From: Martelella limonii
GTDB lineage: Bacteria; Pseudomonadota; Alphaproteobacteria; Rhizobiales; Rhizobiaceae
Direction of reading: 5' to 3'
DNA: 64,000 bases
Assembly (NCBI RefSeq): GCF_013344475.1
Contig: NZ_JABUOU010000001.1
Coordinates: 868,001 to 932,000, forward strand
Shown: piece by piece, positions 17,029-24,681 of the stretch
Numbering within the stretch: the stretch's first letter is position 1
Layout: the number at the start of each line of letters is the position of its first letter
Program-made: the position numbers and the translations under genes
The notes under the pieces: generated by a model
Database searches by the model: none
What the model was told of the DNA's origin: nothing
Seen by the model: only the letters and a program-made list of their open reading frames with translations

Positions 17029-19224
17029 CTAGTTCAGCGGAACGGTGAAGAACAGCGTCTCGCCCGAGCTGTCGTCGACACCGTCATTGTCGGTCACGGC
17101 ATAGGCTGTGCCATCGGCGGCGATGGCAAAGCCTTCGATCTTGTCGACGACGAAGCCATTGGAGGCCGACTTCATCAGCGGCAGAAGATCGGCGGCTTCC
17201 TGCTTTTCTACAACAGGGAGATCAGAGCCGATCGGGGCAGGCTGCATGTCGGAGAGCGCGACCTTGTAGAGCTTCTTGAGCTTTGCCGCTTCGCCGATCT
17301 GGTTGTCGCGCTCGACGATGTAGGCAAAATCGCCGCTGGCGGTGATCTCGGAAAGGCCGACCCAGCCGCTTTCGGCTGCATCCAGAGGATAGGCGACAGC
17401 GCCCCATTCCTTGGTCGCGGGCGTGTAGGCCAGCAACTTCACGAAGCCCTTGTCGTCATCGGCCCATTCGCGCTGGACGGCCATCCATAGCGTCAGGTCA
17501 TCGCCTTCGCCGACCGTGGTGATGCCTTCCATGCCGAACCGGGTCTGGCCCGTAAGCAGCGCTTCGGGAAGCTCGATGGTGTCAACGATCGCGCCCGTGC
17601 CATCAACATGGTAGACGGCGTGCGGAACTTCCTTTTCCGGGTTGCCTTCGGAGGCGAGCCAGAAACCGCCCTTGCCATCGGTCACGATGCCTTCAAGATC
17701 GAGCTTTTCGGCCGGAGCGCCGTCACGGGTGACGCGGATAACATCGGTGATCATCGCCGGCTTCTTGGAGGCATCGATCATGAAGATCGACGGCTGTGCG
17801 GAATAGAAGCTGTCATTGACGGCATAGAGCCTGGTGGCATCCGACGGGTCGGCCGCAAGACCGGACAGCGCGCCGAACCCGATCAGCGGATCGCGCGAAA
17901 CATCGGACAGGATCTGCGGATAGTTCGGCTCCGCGTCCTCATAGGCATAGAGCATCACATGCGCCCGCACGCCGCCATCCGGACCGAGATCGGTCTCGTT
18001 GGCCGTCACCAGCAGGTTGCGATCCGAAATGGCGACGCCGCTTTCCGGCGACAGGCCGGATGGCAGCAGCTGCACGAGTTCAGGCGCATTCCCATCGCTG
18101 TCGTCATAGACGCCGACGACGGAACCACGCTCCGACAGGACAAACAGGTAATCGGTACCGCCGAACGTGCCCTTGATCATGCCTTCGGGCTCGACGCCCT
18201 TCTTGCCGGCGCGCTTGTCCGGGAAGTGGCCGATGGAAGCGACGGCGCGCTCGAAGGAGTTGCCGGAATCGTAAAGCAGTTCGCCGGTATCGGAGAAGAT
18301 CGAGAAGCCACGCGAGCCGCCCTTGTAATCGCCTTCGTTGGAGATGGCGAAACGGTCATTGTCGAGCCACTTCACGCTATCGGGTTCGCGGGCGATACCG
18401 GAAAGCGAGCCGGTGAAATCAAGCTTGCCATCCTTCTCGGTGTCGACGCCGCTGATATCGACGGTGCCAGCCGAGAAGTGGTTCTTTACTTCACCGGTAT
18501 TGCCGTCGATGATGGCGATGCCGTTGTTTTCCTGAAGCGTCAGCACGATCTCGTTGTCGGCATTGATATCGACGAATTCCGGTTCGGGATCGGTGGGCGC
18601 CACCATTTCGTCAAAGCCGGTCATGACGACATGCTTGATCGTGCCGCAATCAGCCACGCCGTCTTTCAGAGAAATGATCACCAGATCGCCGCCGGGCATC
18701 TGCGGCAGTTCGCCGTCGTTCAACTCCTCATCGCGCTCGTTCTCGATGGCGATGGCCACCATCGAGCCATCCGGCGACACGGCAACCGAATCGGGCTGGC
18801 CGCCAAGATCGCACTGGCTTTCGAGCGTGCGCGAGGCGATATCGACCACGCCGAGGAAACCCGACGGCGCGGTGTAGCTTTCAGACGTGTTGACGCCGAC
18901 CAGCGCCTTTGCGCCGGCAACGGCAACCGAGGTCGGCTCGCCATCGAGCTTGGTGATGCCGAGCGCGGCAGGCGCTTTCGGATCCGTGATGTCGACGAAA
19001 CCGAGCGCGCCGAGCGGGCTGTCGGTATAAACCAGCGTGTTGCCGTCTTCGCTCGCGGCAATGATTTCTGCCGAGGTTTCCGTCGCCGGGTCCATGTCGG
19101 CGGGCAGGTTGCCGGCAACGCTGAAGACCGAGATACGGTTGAAGACCGGTTCGGCGGATGCCGGGAATGCGGCCGAGGCAAGAAGCGCGGCAGTCACGGC
19201 CGCTCCGGTAAGACGGAATCGCAT
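17029..19224 (-). CDS. secreted phytase/esterase-like beta-propeller protein
   Basis: A 731-residue exported protein with a signal peptide of about 26 residues (FPASAEP cleavage). Residues 30-430 look like a seven-bladed beta-propeller of the choice-of-anchor-I / LVIVD type (repeated VDI, VAVSPDGSMVAIA, LLVTANE strands). Residues about 440-730 match the 'esterase-like activity of phytase' domain (GFGALSGLAADPSDATRLYAVND, ... LEGIVTDGKGGFWLASEG, ... FGMEGITTVG). Phytase activity is known only for some relatives, so the substrate is open. The ATG at 19224 has GAGGGG upstream. A four-unit Pho-box array lies 51 bp before it, so phosphate-starvation induction is likely. Confidence 0.8.
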   Translation of the reverse strand: MRFRLTGAAVTAALLASAAFPASAEPVFNRISVFSVAGNLPADMDPATETSAEIIAASEDGNTLVYTDSPLGALGFVDITDPKAPAALGITKLDGEPTSVAVAGAKALVGVNTSESYTAPSGFLGVVDIASRTLESQCDLGGQPDSVAVSPDGSMVAIAIENERDEELNDGELPQMPGGDLVIISLKDGVADCGTIKHVVMTGFDEMVAPTDPEPEFVDINADNEIVLTLQENNGIAIIDGNTGEVKNHFSAGTVDISGVDTEKDGKLDFTGSLSGIAREPDSVKWLDNDRFAISNEGDYKGGSRGFSIFSDTGELLYDSGNSFERAVASIGHFPDKRAGKKGVEPEGMIKGTFGGTDYLFVLSERGSVVGVYDDSDGNAPELVQLLPSGLSPESGVAISDRNLLVTANETDLGPDGGVRAHVMLYAYEDAEPNYPQILSDVSRDPLIGFGALSGLAADPSDATRLYAVNDSFYSAQPSIFMIDASKKPAMITDVIRVTRDGAPAEKLDLEGIVTDGKGGFWLASEGNPEKEVPHAVYHVDGTGAIVDTIELPEALLTGQTRFGMEGITTVGEGDDLTLWMAVQREWADDDKGFVKLLAYTPATKEWGAVAYPLDAAESGWVGLSEITASGDFAYIVERDNQIGEAAKLKKLYKVALSDMQPAPIGSDLPVVEKQEAADLLPLMKSASNGFVVDKIEGFAIAADGTAYAVTDNDGVDDSSGETLFFTVPLN

Positions 19225-19275
19225 GGAAAAACCCCTCTGATGCAAAGATCTCTGCGAGGGTTCTGAGCGAGATGT

Positions 19276-19315
19276 GTGACAGCAGGATTACGCAGACGTT
19301 ACAGGACGGTGACAA
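19276..19315 (-). promoter_or_regulatory. tandem Pho-box array
   Basis: Read on the minus strand, four 7-bp units stand exactly 11 bp apart: TTGTCAC, CTGTAAC, GCGTAAT, CTGTCAC, with spacers CGTC, GTCT and CCTG. Three of the four match the PhoB half-site CTGTCAY closely. Two side-by-side Pho boxes in the correct orientation 51 bp before the phytase-like gene predict PhoB activation. Confidence 0.75.
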
Positions 19316-19322
19316 CCCGCAA

Positions 19323-20204
19323 TCAGCGCTCGCGGCGGCGCTCGATCAGCATGATCGAGAGCGACGCGCAGAGGATCATGACCCCGCCAAGCCAGAACAG
19401 GCCGTCCGGCGCATAGCCGAACACCAGCCAGCCGCCCAGCACGTTGAGCGGAAGCTTGAGGTCGTCAAAAGGCTGGACATAAGCGGCATCGGCGCTGGAA
19501 TAGGCAAGCGTCAGGAAATACTGCGCCAGCGCCGTCAGCAGGCCGAGCGCCAGCATGATCCAGATCACCGCGCCGGCCGGCACGGCGAAATCCCCGCTCA
19601 CCGCGACCAGAAGATTGATCGGCGTCAGCAACATCAAGAGCCAGACCGTGATAGATTCCGGTTTCTCGTGCTCGGTCAGGCGCTTCGTGATCAACGAGGT
19701 GGCGCCCCACAGAAGCGCCGAAGCCACCGGCAAGAGCGCGACCCATGTGAAGGTTTCCGACCAGGGCTGAAGGATCAGGAGCGCGCCGGTGAAGCCGACA
19801 GCCGTCGCCATCCACCGCGATAGCCCGACACGTTCGCCCAGAAAAAGCTTGGCCCCGACGATGATGAAGAAGGGCGACGTCATCACCAGCGCGATCGCCT
19901 GGCTGATCGGAACCGAGGCAAGGCCGATCACCCACGCCTGAACGCCCAGCGCGGAAAAGGCAACCCGGATGATGTGCTGCCAGGGATGGCTGGTGCGCAT
20001 CACCGAAAGCCCGGTGCGCCAGAGATAGGGCACGGCAAACACCAGCGCGATGCCATACTGCCAGAAGGCGACCGACGAGGCGGCAAACCCCATATTCATC
20101 GTCACCTGCTGGATGAGAACATTGCCGGCGGCATAGACCACGCCTGCAAGCACCATCCAGAAGGCGCCGGTCAGAGCCGGCGAGCGATAGATTGCCTTTG
20201 CCAT
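19323..20204 (-). CDS. EamA/DMT-superfamily transporter
   Basis: A 293-residue protein of about ten hydrophobic spans in two EamA repeats (residues roughly 10-140 and 150-285), the drug/metabolite transporter layout. Conserved pieces include SQAIALVMTSPFFIIVGAKLF in the first repeat and a C terminus ending in a basic cytoplasmic tail. The substrate cannot be read from sequence. The ATG at 20204 gives the family N terminus; the frame opens at 20267. It lies 75 bp after the LysR gene on the same strand and may be co-transcribed with it. Confidence 0.85.
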   Translation of the reverse strand: MAKAIYRSPALTGAFWMVLAGVVYAAGNVLIQQVTMNMGFAASSVAFWQYGIALVFAVPYLWRTGLSVMRTSHPWQHIIRVAFSALGVQAWVIGLASVPISQAIALVMTSPFFIIVGAKLFLGERVGLSRWMATAVGFTGALLILQPWSETFTWVALLPVASALLWGATSLITKRLTEHEKPESITVWLLMLLTPINLLVAVSGDFAVPAGAVIWIMLALGLLTALAQYFLTLAYSSADAAYVQPFDDLKLPLNVLGGWLVFGYAPDGLFWLGGVMILCASLSIMLIERRRER

Positions 20205-20279
20205 AAGCGCATCAAGTCCTTCTGAGCGAACGAAATCGTGGCAAAGAGGTAGAGAAGTTGCCGCCATTCGGCAAGCACT

Positions 20280-21179
20280 TCATAAGGGTCTAACCCGCGT
20301 GACATAGGCTTCGAAGAAATCCGAAAACCGTGCGACGCGGATCGGCAGGCGCTCATAGGGCGGATAATAGAGGGTGAGCCAGAGTTCCGGCGGCGTCCAG
20401 TCTGGAAGAACCTGGACGAGCCGCCCGGCGGCAAGCGCCTCCTCGACGATGAAATGCGGGAGCATCACCACGCCCTCGCCGTTCTCCGCAAGCCTTGCAA
20501 GAAGCTCACCATTATTGCCGGCAAGAACGGCGCCTGCACGCAGACGGCGTCGTCTGCCGGCACTCGTGAGCTCCCAGTTTTCGCCCGCGGCCTCCGCATC
20601 GAAGGCGAGACAGGCAGCGGCCGGCAGATCATCCGGGGTTTCGGGGACGCCGTTGGCGGCAAGAAAGCCGGGCGAGGCAACCAGGACCCGCCGGATCGGG
20701 CAAAGCTTGCGCCAGATCGTGGACTTGTCATCCGGCGGCCCGGAAATGCGGATCGCGAGATCGTATGGCGCCGTGACGATATCGACAAAACTGTCGGTCA
20801 GAGTGACGGCGAGGGAGATGGCGGGATTTTCCGCACGGAACCCCGAGAGGACATCCGGCAGAATCTGCTGGCCGAGCGACAGTGGCGCATTAAGCCGGAT
20901 CAGACCGCTGATGGCGCTCTCCTGCGCGCGCACCTCCTCGGCCGCATCGTCGAATGCCTTCAGCAGAGGCCCCATCCTGGCAGCATAAACCGCACCGGCA
21001 GACGTCAACGACACCTGGCGCGTGGTGCGCACGAAGAGCTGCACGCCAAGCCGTTCCTCGAGTGCGCCGACGGCCCTCGTCACGCTGGGCGGGGTCATGG
21101 CGAGCGCGCGCGCGGCCGCTGCGAAACTGCCGAGCGCTGCGACGCTCAGGAAAACGCGAATGTCCGAAAGATCCTTCAT
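20280..21179 (-). CDS. LysR-family transcriptional regulator
   Basis: A 299-residue regulator with an N-terminal winged helix-turn-helix (residues 1-60, GSFAAAARALAMTPPSVTRAVGALEE as recognition region, split here by description) and a LysR substrate-binding domain (about 90-290). It is transcribed divergently from the dioxygenase-hydrolase pair beginning 120 bp away. In LysR systems that arrangement usually means the regulator controls the divergent genes, so a role in sensing quinones or related electrophiles is inferred. Confidence 0.93.
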   Translation of the reverse strand: MKDLSDIRVFLSVAALGSFAAAARALAMTPPSVTRAVGALEERLGVQLFVRTTRQVSLTSAGAVYAARMGPLLKAFDDAAEEVRAQESAISGLIRLNAPLSLGQQILPDVLSGFRAENPAISLAVTLTDSFVDIVTAPYDLAIRISGPPDDKSTIWRKLCPIRRVLVASPGFLAANGVPETPDDLPAAACLAFDAEAAGENWELTSAGRRRRLRAGAVLAGNNGELLARLAENGEGVVMLPHFIVEEALAAGRLVQVLPDWTPPELWLTLYYPPYERLPIRVARFSDFFEAYVTRVRPL

Positions 21180-21206
21180 CCGCCCATTATTACGCTCACT
21201 GCAACA

Positions 21207-21222
21207 ATAAATTCAATTTTAT
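21207..21222. promoter_or_regulatory. candidate LysR operator
   Basis: An imperfect AT-rich dyad (ATAAATTC / AATTTTAT) sits in the 120-bp divergent intergenic region, 28 bp before the LysR start. Its spacing is one base off the usual T-N11-A LysR box, so this is only a candidate. Confidence 0.25.
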
Positions 21223-21299
21223 TTCGCTTCACGTCTCCAAACGCAGCCATCATATTATTTCCAGAAACGAGGCAACGGCCCCGTAGGACAAGGAACACC

Positions 21300-22235
21300 A
21301 TGATGTTACAGCAGATCAAAGGCCTGCATCACATCACCTCGATGGCGGCAGATGCACAGACGAACAACGATTTCTTCACCGGCACGCTCGGTTTGCGGCG
21401 CGTGAAGAAGACCGTCAACTTCGACGCGCCCGATGTCTATCACCTCTATTATGGCGACGAAACCGGCACGCCGGGCTCGGTCATGACCTATTTCCCCTTC
21501 CCGCATATCGCCGCCGGCAAGCCCGGCACGGGCGAAGTCGGCGAGACGCTGTTTGCGGTTCCGAAGGGTTCGCTCGGCTTCTGGAAGGAGCGCCTCGCAG
21601 GCCTCAATGTCGGCAAGATCGCAGAGAGCGAAGTTTTCGGCGAAAAGCGCCTTCATTTCGCAGGACCCGACGGCGACGGCTTTGGCCTTGTCGAAGTCGA
21701 CAATGACGACCGTGCGGGCTTTCTGAAGGGCGACATTGCGGAAGCGGAAGCGATCCGCGGTTTCCACGGCGCCAGCATGCGCCTCAGGGACAGCGGCGCG
21801 ACCGCCGAACTGCTCGGCTTCATGGGTTACGAGAAGGTCGACAGCAATGATGACTGGACCCGCTATGCGATCGGCAATGGCAATGGAGCGGATGTGATCG
21901 ATATCCAGACCCTGCCATCGGCCAATGCCGCCCGCCAAGGCGCGGGTTCCGTCCACCACATCGCCTTTGCCGTGGAAGATCGGGCAGCGCAGCTCGAAGT
22001 CCGCAAGCAGCTGATGGATACGGGCTACCAGGTCACGCCGGTCATCGACCGCAACTACTTCTGGGCGATCTACTTCCGCACGCCGGGTGGCGTCCTGTTC
22101 GAGATTGCGACCAATGAGCCCGGCTTCGATGCCGACGAGGACACCGCCCATCTGGGTGAAGCGCTTAAGCTACCGCCGCAATACGAGCAGCACCGCGCCC
22201 GGATCGAGCAGATCCTGACGCCGATCAAGGACTGA
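21300..22235 (+). CDS. VOC-family ring-cleaving dioxygenase (MhqO-like)
   Basis: A 311-residue protein with two vicinal-oxygen-chelate modules. Metal ligands are visible as HHITS at the start of the first, HHIAF in the second, and the Glu in LFEIATNEPGF. The family includes MhqO/LinE-type hydroquinone or catechol dioxygenases. The ATG at 21300 (or 21303) follows AAGGA; the same frame is open to 20454, but that part is antisense to the LysR gene and is not coding. A hydrolase follows after 83 bp, as in the mhqO-mhqD pairing known from Bacillus. Confidence 0.85.
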   Translation: MMLQQIKGLHHITSMAADAQTNNDFFTGTLGLRRVKKTVNFDAPDVYHLYYGDETGTPGSVMTYFPFPHIAAGKPGTGEVGETLFAVPKGSLGFWKERLAGLNVGKIAESEVFGEKRLHFAGPDGDGFGLVEVDNDDRAGFLKGDIAEAEAIRGFHGASMRLRDSGATAELLGFMGYEKVDSNDDWTRYAIGNGNGADVIDIQTLPSANAARQGAGSVHHIAFAVEDRAAQLEVRKQLMDTGYQVTPVIDRNYFWAIYFRTPGGVLFEIATNEPGFDADEDTAHLGEALKLPPQYEQHRARIEQILTPIKD

Positions 22236-22318
22236 GTGTGGGAAGGCGCGCGTTCCAGCCGAGCGCGCGCTAACCGCCAATAAAACCGGCCGGGTCCGCC
22301 CTGCCGAGGGAGAACACC

Positions 22319-22924
22319 ATGACCGAAGAAACCTATCAGGCATTCACCAGCAACGGCGCACCGGACCAGCCGCTGGTCTTCAGCTTTCACGGCACGGGCG
22401 GCAATGAAAACCAGTTCGTTCCGCTCGTCACCGAGCTGCTGCCCGGCGCGGCTATCGTCTCCCCGCGCGGCGATGTTTCGGAACATGGCGCGCTGCGCTT
22501 CTTCAGGCGCACCGGCGAAGGCGTCTACGACATGGACGACCTTGCCACCCGCACGGAGAAGATGCGCCGTTTCATCGCGAAGCATCGCAGCGACAATCCC
22601 GGCCGCGCGGTCTACGGCATCGGCTATTCAAACGGCGCCAACATCCTCGCCTCGGTGCTGTTTCAAAGCCCGGACCTGTTCGATCGCGCCGCCCTGCTCC
22701 ACCCGCTGATCCCGTGGACGCCGGACGACAATGCCGGACTTGAGGACAAGCGCGTGCTGATCACCGCAGGCGAACGCGACCCGATCTGTCCGCCTTCAGG
22801 CACCCACGCGCTGATTGAATATTTCGGATCGCAGAAGGCGGATCTTACGACCCAGTTTCATCCGGGCGGCCACGAGATCCGGCAGGAAGAGATCGACGCG
22901 GTTGCCCGCTTCCTGCGCGGTTGA
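22319..22924 (+). CDS. alpha/beta hydrolase, carboxylesterase/MhqD-like
   Basis: A 201-residue cytosolic serine hydrolase. It has the oxyanion-hole segment FSFHGTGGNENQF, nucleophile elbow GYSNGAN (Ser at the centre), the acid residue in AGERDPICP and the terminal histidine in HPGGHEI. The size and motifs match the phospholipase/carboxylesterase family that includes MhqD, which works with MhqO in resistance to quinones in Bacillus. The neighbouring dioxygenase supports the same role here. Confidence 0.87.
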   Translation: MTEETYQAFTSNGAPDQPLVFSFHGTGGNENQFVPLVTELLPGAAIVSPRGDVSEHGALRFFRRTGEGVYDMDDLATRTEKMRRFIAKHRSDNPGRAVYGIGYSNGANILASVLFQSPDLFDRAALLHPLIPWTPDDNAGLEDKRVLITAGERDPICPPSGTHALIEYFGSQKADLTTQFHPGGHEIRQEEIDAVARFLRG

Positions 22925-22942
22925 GAGCCTCGAAGGCCTGAA

Positions 22943-22996
22943 TGAAAACGCCGCATGGCCGCCCTTGCTTATCGCTCCGGGCGGCCATGCGGCGTT
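22943..22996 (-). terminator. terminator after gmk
   Basis: An 18-bp perfect inverted repeat (22947-22964 and 22979-22996) with a 14-nt loop. On the minus strand the stem is followed by TTTTC, so it ends the gmk transcript. No T tract follows on the plus strand, but so long a stem could also protect the 3' end of the hydrolase mRNA. Confidence 0.8.
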
Positions 22997-23019
22997 GCTG
23001 TCCGTCGGGAAGAAGCGGC

Positions 23020-23664
23020 CTATTCGGCGAGCAGGCGCGACACGTGATCCGGGATTACGGTTTCATAGTCGCGTTTGGCCCGTTCGGCCCTCAGGATCGA
23101 TCTGACGAGATCATAAGCATCTTCCAGGTCATCGTTGACGACGACGTATTCGTAATCGCGCCAGCGCGCGATCTCGCCTGTGGCATTCTTCAGGCGCACA
23201 TCCATCGCCGCCTTGCTGTCTTCGGCGCGCGCCATCAGACGCGCCCGCAGCGCCTCCATCGACGGCGGCAGGACGAAAATACCGACAACGTCGCGCGGCA
23301 TCGACTGTTTCAGCTGCTCGGCGCCCTGAACGTCGATATCGAAGAGCACGTCGCGGCCTTCGGCGAGCGACTTTTCAACGGCAGCCTTTGGCGTCGCGTA
23401 GTAGTTGCCATGCACTTCGGCCCATTCCAGAAAGGCGCCCGCGTCCCGCTTCTTCAGAAAGCCTTCCGGATCCATGAAGAAGTAATGCACGCCCTCGCGT
23501 TCGCTGGCGCGGATCTGGCGCGTGGTGGCGCTGATCGAAAGGTCGATCATAGGATCTTCGGCGAGAAGCCTGCGCGCAATCGTCGATTTGCCCGCGCCCG
23601 AAGGTGCGGCCAGCACCAGCATCACGCCGCGCCTTTTGCCGGAACCGCTCACATCGTCTGCCAT
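23020..23664 (-). CDS. gmk: guanylate kinase
   Basis: Phosphorylates GMP to GDP, 214 residues. The P-loop APSGAGKST lies at about residues 20-28, followed by the GMP-binding region SISATTRQIRASEREGVHYFF and the GNYYATPK segment. The ATG at 23664 is favoured because GGAG precedes it by 5 bp; a GTG at 23670 overlaps the yicC stop. It forms a mltG-yicC-gmk series on the minus strand, with yicC ending 2 bp upstream. Confidence 0.96.
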   Translation of the reverse strand: MADDVSGSGKRRGVMLVLAAPSGAGKSTIARRLLAEDPMIDLSISATTRQIRASEREGVHYFFMDPEGFLKKRDAGAFLEWAEVHGNYYATPKAAVEKSLAEGRDVLFDIDVQGAEQLKQSMPRDVVGIFVLPPSMEALRARLMARAEDSKAAMDVRLKNATGEIARWRDYEYVVVNDDLEDAYDLVRSILRAERAKRDYETVIPDHVSRLLAE

Positions 23665-23666
23665 GG

Positions 23667-24554
23667 TCACTCCAAATTCTGTACCTGTTCGCGAAACTGA
23701 TCGATCACCGTTTTCAATTCAAGGCCGGCAGTGGTGACAGCCACAGAATTGGACTTGGAACAGATCGTATTTGTTTCGCGGTTGAATTCCTGCGCCAGGA
23801 AATCGAGCCTGCGCCCGCATGGCGCACCTTCGGCGAGAAGCTTGCGCGCTGCCGCCACATGGGCGTGAAGCCGGTCCGTTTCCTCGCGGATATCCGCCTT
23901 GGTGGCAAGAAGCACCGCCTCGGCATAAAGCCGCTCGCCATCAAGTGCGGGCGCGGCCTCGATCAGGCGCTGGACCTGTTCGGCGAGCCTTGCCGCAATC
24001 ACCGCGGGCTGCCGGGACGGATCGGCCTCGATCGAAGCGGTCAGCGTCTCGATCTGATCGATCTGCTCGCCAAGCATGGCAACGATCTTTTCGCCTTCCT
24101 CGGCGCGCATGGCGGCAAGATGTTCGACAGCTACGCCAAGATCAGCAAGGATCAGCGACTCGCGCGATTTCAGAGCCTCGCCCTGCTCCTCCGCCTCGCG
24201 CAGTTCCGCAATGCCGCGCATGACAAGCAGACCCTCAAGCGTCAGCCGCGAATCATCGAGTTGAGACGCAAGCCGGGACTTGAGCTCCATGACCGCCTTC
24301 AGCGCCGTTTCGTTGACCACCAGTTCCAGCTTGCTGTCGGAAACGCTGACATTCAGCACCACCTGTACATTGCCGCGTTGCAGCCTTGCGCTGATCTGCT
24401 TTCTGATCGCACTTTCCAGATGATCGAAACCCTGCGGCAGCCTCAGGCGCAGATCGAGACCCTTGCCATTGACGGACCGCAACTCCCAGCTCCAGCGAAA
24501 ACGGTCGCGATGGCCGCTGCTTCTGGCAAAGCCTGTCATCGATTGCTGCGTCAT
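23667..24554 (-). CDS. yicC: YicC-family endoribonuclease-like protein
   Basis: A 295-residue protein of the YicC/YloC family. It opens with SMTGFARSSG, the family hallmark, and ends in the DUF1732 domain with EGAPCGRRLDFLAQEFNRE and NTICSKSN. E. coli YicC has been described as an endoribonuclease; that role is carried over by homology only. It is coupled to gmk, the usual arrangement in proteobacteria. Confidence 0.93.
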   Translation of the reverse strand: MTQQSMTGFARSSGHRDRFRWSWELRSVNGKGLDLRLRLPQGFDHLESAIRKQISARLQRGNVQVVLNVSVSDSKLELVVNETALKAVMELKSRLASQLDDSRLTLEGLLVMRGIAELREAEEQGEALKSRESLILADLGVAVEHLAAMRAEEGEKIVAMLGEQIDQIETLTASIEADPSRQPAVIAARLAEQVQRLIEAAPALDGERLYAEAVLLATKADIREETDRLHAHVAAARKLLAEGAPCGRRLDFLAQEFNRETNTICSKSNSVAVTTAGLELKTVIDQFREQVQNLE

Positions 24555-24681
24555 GATCCCTCGCTGTCGCTTCCGGCGCCGAGCCTACAGGATTTGAACC
24601 GCAGCCGGAACGCCACATATCCTCAATCGCACCGGTTTTTGAGGTTGAAACCGATGCGTGTTCCGGATGCATCCGGGCGGT

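Noticed and set aside
17608-19266. 552-codon plus-strand frame opposite the phytase-like gene
   Set aside because: Antisense shadow with no recognisable motif; it would also read through the Pho-box-controlled gene start.
20454-21299. Long N-terminal extension of the VOC dioxygenase frame
   Set aside because: The extension is antisense to the LysR gene and contains the divergent promoter region; the ATG at 21300 has a good ribosome binding site and begins the family N terminus.
24580-24605. T-arm-like sequence (GGTTCAAATCC on the minus strand) between yicC and mltG
   Set aside because: The flanking bases do not pair as a five-base T stem, and no acceptor, anticodon or D arm could be found around it.
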